From NCBI GenBank assembly GCA_020726505.1, contig JAHLEZ010000006.1, positions 2,790,001 through 2,854,000 on the forward strand: a stretch of DNA of 64,000 nt. The letters run 5' to 3'. Both the position numbers and the translations under genes were made by a program. Numbering within the stretch: position 1 is the stretch's first letter; each line of letters begins with the position of its first letter. Shown here piece after piece: positions 35,178-48,200 of this stretch. Below the pieces are notes generated by a model that saw only the letters and a list, made by a program, of their open reading frames with translations, was not told the DNA's origin and did not search any database. Source of the stretch: Leptodontidium sp. MPI-SDFR-AT-0119 (taxonomy: Eukaryota; Ascomycota; Leotiomycetes; Helotiales; Leptodontidiaceae).

Positions 35178-35627
35178 TGTTCCAGGAAGTCCTGATCGTA
35201 TGTGCTACATTCCTTGTTTTATTCTCCCGTCTGGCCGTACAGTCAATGGGGTCCCTAATCTATTTATAGCAGGCTCTGAAGATCTCCAAGACCAGTATGC
35301 ATCTGGAAATATTGAGCCCGAGCCTGTAAATGTTCAATCGCAGGATATGCTCGAGTTACCTAATCGTATGCAGATTCTGCGACACCTCGGCCTTTGCTGA
35401 GAAGAGAATCTGCATTCAGCTATGGACGGGAGACACTGAAACCTCTGTCCAGTTATCTGTGTGAAGACGAAGATGATCAAGTACTGTATGATGTCATTAG
35501 GACGGATGTTTGGCTTGAAACTAACTTTTGGTAGTAAACGCTACGAGTACTGGCTTAGAGACTCAACACACGATTGGAAGTCCGTTCTGAGAACTCTCCT
35601 TGATCCCTCTACGCCAATCACATCCCA

Positions 35628-38600
35628 TTCTGCGATTGAAAGTAGAGGGGCCAAATCATAGCACGGGGTTACCTGGACGATGTACAAAAAACGACGGCGG
35701 CGTTTGTCAGCTTGGCTCCTCGATGGCGGCTTTGGAGGGACTGGGCGGCACGGACGATTATACAAGACAGGTGATCTGGCTAAATATGCAACCCGACGGC
35801 AGCCTCGTGATCATCAGGCGTGAGGATACACAGGTCAAAACCTGTGGAGCTGGGAGAGGTGGAGTTTCAATTGCGGAGATGTATGCCAAACACGTCCTTG
35901 GGTGTAGATGTCATCACAGGGACCAAGTCAAACCCGATTCTAGCAGCATTCTTCGAACTCGACGGGGGAAGTATTTCGACTGAACCTCGACCGATGCCTG
36001 TACCAGCCGAAATCGAAGCACAGCTAGCAGACCGTCTACCACGTTATATCATGCCCTCAATCTGCTCTACTGTGGCAAAGATGCCCATGACTGTCTCAAA
36101 GAAAACAGATCGTAAAAGCTCTTCGAGGCATAGTCTCATTGTCCGGCCAGCAGCTCGCGGCCATTCAACAGGACAAGAGTATCTCAAAATGGAAGCCTTC
36201 GACAAAAATGGAGTAGATGTTACAATAACTGTGGTCACAAGTCCTTAATGTCAATCCCATGATAATTGGCCTTGATGACAGGTGATTCGGTCACGGCAAT
36301 GCAGCTCTCCTCAGTGAACAGGGCTCCTGGGATCAGTGTCTCAAGGAGGGGTGTCCTCAAAGCCAAAACTATTGTGCTGCTTGCAAAATTGATCAAAGCA
36401 AGCAGACCAATGTCGTCCGTCTGACATAGCAGCGGCCTGGAACTTTCTCGCAGTTTCCAATTGTCGCTAATTCAGCAGCTTTTCTTCTAAATTAATCCGG
36501 GAACTTATTAGCACTTTGATCAACACTTCTATCTCCGGGTCACTACTAGAGTCACGCCAGGTGTAATCATTCCAGTATTGGGGAAGTTGTCCAGCAACAT
36601 TCTATGCTTCGATCTCAATTTACTAAGGAAAATGGCTAATAGTTACAAATGTTCACAGATAATATGGATGGCTCCTACTAAATCACTTCCATTGATACTG
36701 CTGGTCGCAGTAATAAAGAGATACTACATGAAATCTCTCTTTTTCGGAAGGCTCTGAACATTAAGGCTGGACCACTTGTTTCTGCAGTGCTCAGCAATGA
36801 TGAGGGTAACACGCAAAGCTTGTTTATGGCCATCCACCACGTCGTAATAGATTCGGTTTCTTGGCGTGTTATTCCGTATGACATAGAGGAGCTAATCAAG
36901 CCTGTAAAGAATAACTCGCCTTCAATGTCGTTCCAGTTCTGGTGTCAACTCCAAGAAGACTATTCTCAAACCAAACTTAGTCCCCGGGTTGCCTTGCTAT
37001 TTACCATCCAACCGCAGCTCGCCTGTACAGAGGAGACGTCCATTACACAGACCACAATGCAGCAATTTACTCTCGACGAGGACACGATCGAGAACATTAG
37101 GCTCTGGGAATAACGCGTTCTTAACGGATCTAATCGAGCTCATAGTAACGGCTCTACTCTACTCTTTAAAGCAAGTCTTCCCAGATCGACAGCTACCAAC
37201 TATTTCTAACGAGGGTCTTTGTCGAGAACTATGGGACGAGAGTCTCGATGTATCTCGAACTGTGGGATGGTTCACCACGATGTTTCCTGTACAGGTACCT
37301 GGCGAGGGACAAGCTACCGTCTTCGATATGACTCGTCAGGTAAAAGGTTCCTGCTCCCAAAGGATGGTCTTACTTCACAGCCCGATTCATGAACGACGGA
37401 AACAGAGGAGCCTTCAAGGAGAGTTCACCGGCCGAAATCGTGTTTAATCATCAAGGCTTGTACCAGACCTTAGAAGGTGATCGGGCTTTGTTCCAGCAAC
37501 TGCCACTCCCAGATGGGCCAGAGTCTCAATTCACGCTTCGGGTCAAGAGATTCGCTATTTTCAACATCGACGCACAGTTCAATAATAGATGTCTTACAAT
37601 GTCCTTCATCTACAATAGAATCATCCGAAATATACAACAGATACAATACTGGACGATTCAATACAAGACAACAATAGGAGAGACCTTACACCTACTAGGA
37701 GGCAGGGCCACTAAATGAACAATAAGCGACTGGCGTTTGACTAGTATGGGGACCTCACATCCTTGGCTTGGGAATTGCAACAGCAGACGTTGAAGATGTT
37801 TTCCCGTGCTCTCCAGTCCAAGAAGGCATCATAATCAGCTAGATCAAAGAGCCTAGCAATTACCGACCCTGCTTCATCTTCCTGTGTAGGAGGCAAGATG
37901 GACCTCAACAGACTAGACAAAGCGCGGGAGGCAGTAGTGTAGCGTCATCCAATCCTTCGGTCGTTGCTATTCAAGGCTCTCCCAGGTCATTCAGGATACG
38001 CCCACATCGTGCTGAAAGACCTAGGAGTAAGTGTACATCGCTTCAGGAGTGAAGGTACGTCACCTGGTTCCAGGAAGGCTATGATCCTGTTTCGAGCCAG
38101 CGAAAGGGTCTGCAACACCATCTCTCCATCCTCGAGATGGCAGATGGGAGAGTGCGGTGTGCTCTCGACGTGAACCACGCAATCATCGATGGGGTCTATC
38201 TTGTTTGCAGATCTGCAGGCGGCGTACGAAAACACTCTGAACCCCATCGGGCCCTTCTACAACAACATCATCTCATTCTTCCACCAATCCCAGGATAATT
38301 CTCGTCGTTACTACAAGCAGTATCTTACCGGAATCGAGCCATGCTATTTTCCAGAAATGGGAGACAGTTCAAATCAAACTGGCTCTTTGACCCGAAAATA
38401 GAGGTGCAAGGCCTGTATTCAGCGCAAATTCATGATTTCTGTAGACGTTATGTGAGAGACTATGCTTTAGTCACCTGGTGTCCGGGAGGGACCTTCTCAC
38501 TGGTGGTGTCACCGACATAGTTGGTCTATTGATCACGGTAGTTGTTTGTTCAGTCGATCTCGATCCAAGAAGGCTGGACAGCGCTTTCAAAGTTCTTCAA

Positions 38601-39957
38601 AAGATCAGATCAGACTACGCTGCGGCTTTGGAGCAACAAACACTGCCACTAGCGAGCGTTCAGAGCATGCTGGCGGTGGGATCATCTAGCATTTTCAGTA
38701 CCGTCGTCTCCGTACAAAAGTCCTGCCTCAAGCTGGACTCTGACAAACCCAAGAACAGCATCATGGTGCAAGAAGTGGACAGATATAATCCAAAAGAGGT
38801 ACGTAAAACGAGTTACCCCACTCACACCATGGAAGGTGAGAGCTAACAGGAGTTCTTACATTGTACGATGCTTAAAGCCTTGAATCTGACGACATCATAG
38901 GTCCGGTGATGACCTATTAAGATTTCCATTTGTGTGAAAGAGCTGCTAATGCCATAGCACACACGTTTGCTCGAGCGGTCTCACCTATAGTCTCGAATTC
39001 TGATGGATGCATGTCCGGTCTCGACGTCCTCTCGGAACAAGACTTCAGTCGAGTAGTCCAATGGAATAATGCGGTGCCAGTAGCCATCGATAAATGCCCA
39101 CACGACGTCGTCTTAGGGCAGGTATAATCAAGGCCAGAATCGCCCGCCATTTGCGCATGGGACGGAGAGCTTTCGTTCAATGAGCTCGATCAGTTGTCAA
39201 GTCGATTTGCCCACCGCCTTATCCAGCTCGGAGTTTGGCCCTGACGTGATGGTACCATGCTACTTCGAGAAGTCGATTGTAGCAATTCTTATAGTGCTTA
39301 AGGTGGGCGGTGCTTCTGTACCATTGGAACCAACTCATCCGGCGGTGCGTCGAGAGAAGATTTTGAAACAGGTCGAAGCTCGAATTGGACTTGCATCATC
39401 CCTATTCTCGAATTTAGCGCATGGGAGGTACATACTGTGTTTGCAGTGTGCAGAAATCGATCAAGGAGCTGCCTAAAAAGCACAAGAGGACCCTGCCTAG
39501 TGTGAGGTACGGTTCCATGATCTACGCCTTCTACACATCCGGTAATACGGGTGAGCCAAAGGGGTCGGTGTTGAACCACGATGCAGTCACCACGACTTGT
39601 CTAGCATAGAGAGAAAGACTACAATTTAGACCTGAGTCGTGAGTATTCCAGTTTCCCTCGTACACGTTCGATACATACATTGTGGAGATAATGACGACAT
39701 TGATTTAGGGAGGCTGCGTTTGTGCGCCCTCGGGGACACATAGGTTGAGCATTCCGGCCAAGGCTATACCGGACTTGAGAGTTAATTGGGCGCAACTTAC
39801 GCCGCGGGAAATCCGTCTCGTCGATCCCATACATTTCTCCTCTTTCGAAGGGCTCATTGTCGCTGGAGAGGCTCCAAGACCGGCAGACTGTAGCAATTTA
39901 CAGCTAATCAATGGATATGGCCCCACCGAATCGACAGTCATGTGCCTGATGCACGCG
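35628..39957 (+). pseudogene. NRPS remnant: A(C-term)-T-E-C-A(N-term)
   Basis: Several frames together spell a fungal non-ribosomal peptide synthetase. First adenylation domain end: GYLDDVQKTTAAFV, LYKTGDLAKY (core A7), REDTQVK and VELGEVEFQLRR (A8), and KKTDRK (A10), 35,628-36,135. Carrier domain: GDSVTAMQLSS with the phosphopantetheine Ser codon at 36,297-36,299. Epimerisation domain: HHVVIDSVSW (36,835-36,864) and SRTVGWFTTMFP (about 37,253), to about 37,720. Condensation domain: CSPVQEGI (about 37,810) and NHAIIDG (38,173-38,193), first His replaced by Asn. Second adenylation domain start: VPLEPTHPAVRREKI, YTSGNTGEPKG (A3, about 39,530) and NGYGPTES (A5, about 39,910). Sequence is lost after A5. 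At least six frameshifts and several stops; no RIP bias. An epimerase implies a D-residue in the former product, which cannot be named. Confidence 0.8.
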
Positions 39958-39974
39958 TAACGAGCGTACACGTC

Positions 39975-40800
39975 CGAGGTTCAAGTTGATGTTTGCCCAA
40001 CGGTCGTGTGGTGTAAAGTAACAATCTGACCAGCGCTTAAGATCAAGAATTGCACCGACATATGTAAAAACCCTAGGCCTTGTGCCCAGTTATCGCCCAT
40101 CCCGGAACGATCTGATCTTTCAAGAAGGCAAAATGGACATATCTCAACTGTCGTTTCTTGAAGTGCGTATTTGAGTTGTCTCAACTTCTCATCACTTGCT
40201 CGATCCTTCGCAGCACTCCTTCGCAGTATTCTGAAACCTATTTCTAGAGTTTATGATTGAGTTCAAGGCGTTGAAGTACTGCGGTGCGCATCTTATTCAG
40301 CGTCAGAAATCATTATCTGCAGCACTTGGAGACCATGTTTCCGTACCGTCAGCAGTAGTAGCAGAAGCAATATGTCAAGGATCTCGCTAAGTAGAGCTGA
40401 GAAGTCCTGTCCATCGTACTTGAGGCCATGACCCCGATAGGCAATTCGACAGCTGAGCCAGTGAATTCTCTATTTTCTCTCCGTAGTCATTAATGGAAGC
40501 TCATGGTACTTCTCCTCTTCATCGATCTTCTCGTTCGCAAATCAGCGTTCTAGGAAATAGCCATCGGTCCACAGCATGCCTCACACAGCAAAATCCTCGG
40601 GAAAAGGCCCAACGTGATCATTTTCTCCCATTGGGAACTTGTCATCATCGATCCGACTGTGCCTTCAATAAGACGCCAGTAACGTATTCAACATGGTGGA
40701 CAAAAGGTCCCAGGGAAAGTCCACTTGAAGAGATCGCATTGCGCCGGGGTACCTTGACATATTAGACATGAAAGCGATAATGAAGGGAATTTCCATTGTC
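39975..40800 (-). pseudogene. Est1/SMG-type DNA/RNA-binding domain protein remnant, antisense
   Basis: The minus strand reads DFPWDLLSTMLNTLLASY (about 40,720-40,670), RIDDDKFPMGENDHVGPFPE and DFAV (about 40,640-40,575), then LWTDGYFLER, FANEKIDEEEKYHELPLM and CRIAYRGHGLKYDG (to about 40,410). Block order and residues resemble the C-terminal part of fungal proteins annotated as Est1-type DNA/RNA-binding domain proteins (telomerase-associated/SMG family), from memory of the family. Three stops sit at Arg/Trp/Glu sites. Downstream frames (40,200-39,980) are unassigned. It lies against the NRPS remnant, tail towards its end. Confidence 0.45.
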
Positions 40801-41379
40801 GTCGATTCCGAATCTCGGTTATGGGAAAAGCTGGAGTGGGTAAGTCCACATTGCTGAGCAAGGATTTTGGAGTTTCCGAATACAATGTAAGTGGCGCGTA
40901 GCAAGTAACACATTGACAGAGAGGCGTCAGAGTAATAAATTGCAGGCAGGTGTGGTGAGTCCGGGCCTGGGAAATGGTCAACACTCTCTATGGACGGGAT
41001 TCGTACTAAGAAACAATCCTCTCTTTGTGATCCACGATTCACGAGGGTTTGAAGCCGCAGGGACGTCAAATCTTAAAGAAGTCAAACGGTTCATTCAACA
41101 CTGCGCGGAATGTCAACCCTGGAAAAGCAACTGCACTGCATCTGGTAGAGTTTGAGCTGTTGCGTTCTATTTTCATATGTACTGACACACTAAAGGTATT
41201 ACATCGATTGCAGTGACTCTCGATTCTAGTCAAAAGCCGAGAAGAAATTCGTAGCTTGCTTCTAGGGGAATGCTGTCCCGATCGTGTTCGTCCTGACGAA
41301 ATTTGACCTTGTGGTAGCGCAGTGCTTGTCATCTCGTATCATGAACTGCGGGAGCGCTGTTGTGGATTGGGTCCCATGC
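40801..41379 (+). pseudogene. P-loop GTPase gene, 5' half (interrupted by Copia D)
   Basis: An exon FRISVMGKAGVGKSTLLSKD (P-loop at about 40,824-40,850) ends at a GTAAGT donor (40,887). A 59-base intron ends TGCAG (40,945) and leads in phase into a second exon with NNPLFVIHDSRGFEAAG (the DxxG switch region, about 41,020) and NLKEVKRFIQ. A shifted frame then gives VPIVFVLTKFD (G4 motif TKxD, about 41,278-41,310). This layout is that of a common fungal family of large GTPase-domain proteins of unknown function (AIG1/G-domain-like). The frame breaks at least once, and the gene is cut at 41,379 by Copia D; it resumes at 54,172. Confidence 0.65.
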
Positions 41380-41500
41380 TGATAGAAAAGCATGTAGAAT
41401 TCTATCTGAGAGAGCGTACAGAGTAATAGGGGAAATAGGGGTGGCGTGATCATAAGTACGCAAGTACTAAGATCAACGCAGCACAGCCATATTTCTAACA
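41380..41500 (-). repeat. 3' LTR of Copia D
   Basis: Plus strand TGATAGAAAAGCATG to TATTTCTAACA, matching 54,052-54,171 except for RIP-type changes and one indel. Very short for an LTR. Downstream at 41,561-41,620 the unit GACGTTAAGGCTCGTATTC is repeated. Confidence 0.85.
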
Positions 41501-41879
41501 TGCCCCCTACTCTGAAGCTCCATATTGAATTCTAAATACAGTATTTTGAGCTCTCTAATTAAGCTCGTATCCTTGACGTTAAGGCTCGTATTCTGACGTT
41601 AAGGCTCGTATTCGGGTTTCCTAGGCCTCATTAACTCCTGTAATATAGCTTTCCTAGCCTATATGGCGCGTATATCTCCCTCTTGGAGGAAGTTCAGCTA
41701 CCCCGTAGCCTTCCTGCTTGCGTTATAGTACAAGAGTACCCTAATTGACTATCTTTAAGTCTTCTATGTGTCTGCATTCCCTTATAGCCTCTATATGTGT
41801 CTATTCCGGCCTCTATTCTGGCCTCTATTCCGGTGTAGCCTCTACTCCTAGCTCTTCGATGGTAGGCCTATATAACCCT

Positions 41880-44571
41880 TGTATCTCTCAAAAGCAGGGC
41901 AGTCATTTTCCCAGCTAAAACCATGTCATCGCGAATGTAGAAGTGGCGGATGTCGATATGCTTGGATTTTAGTGTAAATTTGCGCTCCTTAGTGAGGGCT
42001 TCGGCACCTATATTATCGAGGTAAAGAGTCAGAGGCTTTGTGGGGGTAATTCCTAGGTCTTTCTATAACTTTAGTATCTATACTACTTCCCTTAATCCGT
42101 CGCTAGTAGTTATTATTTCTAAATGCTCGCTACTGAGAGCTGTCGACTTCTAAACGTTAGCAGATTAGCTAGTGACTACGTTATTGGCCTTGATTAGTTA
42201 TGCCTAAAGTGACTTCTTGTCAACTTCGGTCCCTTATGTAACGTTTATAAAACAGTCGAATTGGCCGAAATCAGTTGTATTTCCTTTGCTATAGGTAATT
42301 CTATCGTTAAGCGTCGCGTTAAGGTATCGTAAGAGAGGCTTTGTATACTATAGGTGTGTTTCTATAGGCTTTGCTATATGCTGTGTTAGCTAGACGACAA
42401 TATATGTGATGTCTAGTCTCGTTTAATTTAAGAGGTATATAACGGAGCCTATAATTTACTAGTAAAGTGAGGTCTCCTTAACATTTAGCTGAGCTACGTT
42501 ATCTCTATTCTGTAGTACTGTGCCTATAGTTGTTAGTAAGTTAACTCTATTCGCATTTACTATACTAAACCTTTCTAGTACTTTCGACGTGTAAAGTGAC
42601 AGGTGTATTCTAAGTATTCTTGCTGACCGATTCCGTTTGATTTAGAGTCCTATAAACATAGTTACAGTTCTTAGGTCTTTGCCTTTTTATGTCTTTAAAA
42701 TTTAGTCCTTAAGGTAATTGACGTGTTATTTCGGCCTTATAATTAGTATATTATTAACAAAGACAAGTATGTACGACTTTTTAGCTTTGCCTTAATAAAT
42801 AAAGAGATTTAGATCCGCATTTAACTGTATAAGGCTAAACGTAGTCTCTATAGCTGTCTTTACTATTAGCTATTACTCCTTAAGTGCTTGTTTTAAGCCG
42901 TAAAGGCTCCGCAGAAGCTTCAGGTACGCGTTTCCTTTTCCTTTTAGCTCTAGGTGTGTTGTTTCGACGAAAAACTGTGGTATCTCTATATATATTTCCT
43001 CCTTTAGCTTCGGGTTTAAGAACGCGGTATTAATATTAACGTGGTTAGCTTCGTAGTCGCGATAAGCAGCTAAAGCTAATAATACTCTGAGTGTTGTTGG
43101 CCGTAATACGCTAGTATACGTGTCGAAGTAGTCGCTGTTATGCTGTTACTTAAAACCTCTGGCTGTAATACGAGCTTTCCTTTATACGAGGGACTTATTT
43201 AAGTATAACTTGTTATATAATATTAGCTTTGAGGTAATTAGTTTCTTTCCAATTAGTAGCTCTTTATACCGTATTTTATATGTCTTAGTAGAACGTAACG
43301 TGCTGTATTCTTCCTTAATTACGCGTATCTATTTGGCTTTGTTTTCTTATAAAGCTTGCTCTAACGTGACTGAGTCTTGAATTAGTAGTGTAGTCGCGCC
43401 TTTAGCTCCTAGAGCTGTAATTGACTCTTTATATACGCGTCTTGGCTTTAGCTGTCGTTTATACCTAGACTCTATAGACTTAGAAGAGAGGTTAACTAGT
43501 CGTTAATTAGACGACTGCGTAATACTAATTCTTTGCCTTCGCGCATTAATATCACGTGCTGGCCTCTTTACTAGAGGTCTTTGAATTGGTGTCCCTGTAG
43601 AGCCTGTTTTAGCGTCTGGCCTCCCTAGAGGTCTTACTACAGAGCCTGTTTCAGCGTCTGGCCTCCCCACTAGAGGTCTTCTTACAGAGCCTGTTTCAGC
43701 GTCTGGCCTCCCCATTAGAGGTCTTCTTACAGAGCCTGTTTCAGCGTCTGGCCTCCCTATTAGAGGTCTTCTTATAGAGCCTGTTTCAGTGTCTGGCCTC
43801 CCCATTAGAGGTCTTCTTACAGAGCCTGTTTTAGCGTCTGGCCTCTATAGAGGTCTTCTTACAGAGCCTATTTCAGCGTCTGGCCTCCCTAGAGGTCTTA
43901 CTATAGAGCCTGTTTCAGTGTCTGGCCTCCCTACTAAAGGTCTTTCAGCTCTATTAGCTGGCCTTTTAACCTTTGGAGGTCTTGCTACTGTCTCTACTTT
44001 ACTTGTAATTAGCCATATAGTGTATTCGTTAAATTTAATGTTAGTAGAGATTAACTCCTGTTAATTTTCTATATTTAATAGCCTGTATATATGTGAGCTA
44101 GTTATCCCTATTAAAATGTACTTCCCTGGCTGTATTCTTGGCTCTAGCTTCTTAGGGAACGTTGCCTTTAGCCTTAATAGCTATGTTCTTACTCTAAATA
44201 CTCTATAATATGACAAGCTAGCTAGTGTACCTTCTTATGCCTTTAGCGGCGTCAGCCCTTTTACCCCTTAATATAACAGTGCCTTTGTCTGTCTCTTGTT
44301 TTTGAGCCTAACTACATACTCTACGGCATAGTACTAGAGACTGTCTAACTGTTTGGCGTCGTATAACATAGACCGGACGATCTTAAATAATTAGTATATC
44401 TAATGCTCTAATACCCTATTAAGTAACTGTTTATATAGTAGCGATGGCTCTGACTATATACTAAGCTCCTATAGCCAGCGTATAAAGGTATTTCTAAACT
44501 CTCTTTTGCCATTATTAGTCCGCTAATACATAATTACCTGTCCCTTCTAAAGCTCTAATTAAGTCTTTAAC
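41880..44571 (-). pseudogene. Copia D pol 3' part: integrase end, RT, RNase H
   Basis: Minus strand, high to low: integrase C-terminal region (about 44,570-43,960), a minisatellite-coded linker (43,950-43,590), and RT about 43,400-42,400 with SYILVFVNNILIIRPKQHV (family YVDDILI, Asp lost) and LLRSLYGLKQALKE. RNase H and the C-terminus about 42,400-41,890 have TLYLDNIGAEALTKERKF and KHIDIRHFYIRDDM. Stops are fewer than in Copia A or B. Confidence 0.8.
43593..43950 (-). repeat. 45-bp minisatellite within Copia D pol, about eight units
   Basis: Units of 45 bases (for example AGAGCCTGTTTCAGCGTC plus GGCCTCCCCATTAGAGGTC) recur at about 43,601, 43,647, 43,692, 43,737, 43,782, 43,827, 43,869 and 43,908. 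On the minus strand each encodes a 15-residue unit GRPDAETGSVRRPLM with small variations. It lies between integrase and RT. Frames on the plus strand across it are shadows. Confidence 0.85.
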
Positions 44572-44828
44572 TGTTAGTCCACAGGTCCCTACATAAGCAT
44601 ACTTCGGTCTGGAAAAGGGGGTGCGGGTCAAAGTCAGGGGGTCAGAGCCTAGCCGGACTGGTTTCGGTGGAGATTCGGTGGGGTTTCGTAGTATATAGTC
44701 TAGCTCTCCTCGTACTCTCTTAGAATATATATAGATTTTGAACTATACATTTATTACTCTGTCGCTATACTCGCATTAGAATATATTCACATATACGGCG
44801 TAGTATATAAACTGGTACTACACTAACA
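44572..44828 (+). repeat. 5' LTR of Copia C
   Basis: 257 bp, TGTTAGTCCACAGGTCCC to ACACTAACA. It is identical in length to the 3' copy, with scattered C/T and G/A differences. The primer site after it (CTAATTAGTAGTAAGC) was not recognised. Confidence 0.9.
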
Positions 44829-45299
44829 CTAATTAGTAGTAAGCTTGTATTATTAACCTTACTATAAACAGAAAAGGTCTTAGGCTATAGAGCGGATTTT
44901 AGGCTTTAACTTAAGGAGTACTTCACTGTATTTTCCTTAAAGGGCATTTTACCTTTTCTAAATCGTGAAGGGAAGGCAACTTCTCTCTTGAGACTCGATT
45001 AGGACGACTACACGTCAGAGAAGAGCTATTATAACACGACAGTTACTCTACGAAGACTGTTAATTTAATATCCTTGAATCTAGAACTTTGGACCTTTAAG
45101 AAACTTATTTAGGAACCCACCAGATTACTTACGAATCGTATCCGACATAATAGTAGATACTTTAAACCGTACGCCGGAGCTAAAGTTAACTCCGGAAACA
45201 TTTAATAACACGGCTATACTAAGAGAAACGCTAAATCCTAGTCCGGCTTTTATAGGAAATACGACGGTATACTCGTAAAAGTTCCGTGAGTCCTTTTAT

Positions 45300-48200
45300 A
45301 ACGGCTATATTAAGGGAGAGTTCTTTTTCTAAGACTTTTAAGAGTATTTTAAAGGTTAAACGGCAAAAGAGTTTAAATTAATTGAAGTTATAGAACGTAT
45401 ATACTTTAGGGACGACTTACGAGCCTTTAGTGTGTTTATATAACGATAAAGGGGGACGAGGACAATAGAGGCTTTAGTAGAGGCAGTGTAAGCTGAAGAA
45501 AATTTGTGACTAGAGGACTAAATAGAGATGTAAATTCGGAACTACCCCGAATTAGTACCGAATTACATCTAGGAATTACTCTCTCGACTACTACCGCCGT
45601 TCCTAATAACACTTCAATAAAATTAAACCTCGATGTCTTTATAACACTAACTAGAGGTAGTCATTTATTCCGTGGAGGAAGACACTCCTTTAGAAGGGTT
45701 AAGAGTGAAGCTTATAGAGACGATTTAGTTATTAGGATTACTTAAGATTTCCTTTATTAAAGGAGATAAGGTCGAGGATTTATATAGTGTAACCCCCTTA
45801 CTTATAGTCTTAAAGAAGGAGTTTTCATTTACTCCTAGGAGGGATCCCCTAAGTAATCTCTACCCGTGGAGATTAAATGACTACGCGTTGCCGAATCCCA
45901 CACTAACGCTAGTAATATACCTACGGGACGGGTTATTACTACTATTTGAGGTTCTTAAGACTACCGGATTATATACGGAGCTGATTCGGCTATTATAGTA
46001 TGTCATAGATCTATTGACCCCGGACTAAGTAAAATCGTTAGTAAACCTTATTAAGATGTACACTAAGGAGCTCTAATATAGCGGAGATAAGGACTACTTA
46101 AATAAGAAGCTTTATATCTTCGCCGACTTGTGTTAGAAAGTATTAGTTAAGACTAAGGTCTAGAACCGAGCCTTTCCGTTAATATTACGAGACAGAGCTA
46201 GTTCGTATTACTACTAGTACTTCTAGAATAAGGGGTACTTATTTAATAAGCTTATTAAGACGACTCGCGAGCACTTTGAGACAGAGGAGAGAGCTAATAA
46301 GTTCCTTAGCTAGTGGTTTAGTCTAACTTTCTCGTTATTTTAGGAGGAGCCTTACTAGAAGGGAAAGCTAGTACTAACTTAATTAGAGAACTTCGCTAAG
46401 GAATTACAGAGTATTCAGCTTGGCCTAAAAGACGACAATATACGGAACGACAAGACGCTCCGCGATAAGCTCGTGTAGGGAGTATTAGGGAACCCCCTCT
46501 TTAAGATGGCCTTGTTTCAGGCACCCCTTACCTTCCTTACGTTAATAAATAGTCTTCGCTCCACCGTCGGTATTAAGGTAACTTATAACTTAAGATCGAG
46601 GGTAAATAAGTACTCCAGATTATATACGAATCGCTACTGATTTTATGTCGCAAATGGGACGGCCTATTACTCTAACCGCAGGATAAAATTTTTAAGTAGA
46701 AACAAACGCGGAGACAAATTCTAGCCTATACTAAGTTATATAAGTTATATTATTTATAAGAAAATAGATTACTATAGTAGTCGCCACTTAAACGAAGAGT
46801 AAGTAACGTCTAAGGCAAAATACTTCGCGGCGCGTAAGGCCGAAGGAGTAAAGGCTATAGACAAGACCTTTAGGAGCTACTTAGCTTATATTAAGGGGAT
46901 CGACCTTAATTTAGACTAGAACCGGACTATATCTAAATACTATTTAAGAAGTTACTAAGATACGGATTTAAACACTTTAATAAATATTAACGATTCTTTA
47001 GAGAGTTCCGACGACGATAATAGTAATAGTATCGTAAACTTCACGACTATATTTATAATAAGTGAGGCACAATATAATACACGAGAAGTCATAAGGTAAC
47101 TTAAAGAGAGGAAAGCTACTTATATCTTAGAAAGTAAAATCAAGAGACTTACTTTAAGTGAGGCTTATATAACGTAATAAATAGACAGATTCTTTTAAAG
47201 TCTATTAATTAACATAAGGGCATCTAATAAAAACACAAGAGGAATTAACTAATTACGAGTATTGTAGCGAATTCAAGATGTTAAGTTTAATACTAGTTAG
47301 GCGGGTTAAAGCCGGATTATATTTAGTGCCGGTTCGCGACTGTCCCTAGGAGTTACTATAGTTAATACTCTGGCTAGAGAAATAGACTTCTAAATCGTGG
47401 ACGTAAATATCTTATTTCTAGTTTGTTTATAATAACTAGATACGCTAAATATATAATATAATAACTTGCGTAACGTCTTAATTTAGGGCGACAAGAAGCA
47501 CTTAATTATACGGAAGTATAGGCATCTATAGTTACTTTTAGATTAATATCGTTAATTACTAGACACTTCTACTAGAACGATAAATATATACTACTTGACT
47601 GAACAAGAAATACGTTGGCTTCATAGGCGTTTCGGACACCCTTTAATAAGACGTCTTTAGCACCTACTAGATCAAGCTGGCCATGAGCATGATTCGGAAA
47701 TCATACTGAGGGTCAAGGAAATATGTGAGTATTGCTAGAGGTATACAGACGCTCTATATAGGTTCCGTTTTAAGTTGTAAGACGACGTCGACTTTAATTA
47801 TACAGTCTACGTAGACATCGCGATGTTTAGAGAACGATATGCCCTTTATATAATAGATGAGGCAATAGGTTTTGGTGCGGCGAAACTACTCCGAAAGGCC
47901 CCCGGTTCTGTTACGGCTTAGGCTACTTTTAATGTATTTAAGTTAATATAGATTGACACTTACTTAAGACCTCCGGATTTCGTCGTGTACGACTATAGTA
48001 CTAATTTTAATTTTAAGGAGTTTCGGAGTGTACTTAGATCTATAGGTAGTACTCTTAAGCTAGTACTTGTTGAGGCACACTATTTAATTAGTAAAGTTGA
48101 GCGATATCACCGCCTATTACGCCGTGCTTACGAAATCATCTCTGAAGAGTACCCTGAGTTAAGCGACGAAGACTAACTATAAATAGTAGTAAAAGTAGTA

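Noticed and set aside
43789..44064. 91-codon plus-strand repeat frame
   Set aside because: Reverse-strand shadow of the minisatellite coded in Copia D pol. The repeat is also not a CRISPR array: units are directly adjacent, without unique spacers.
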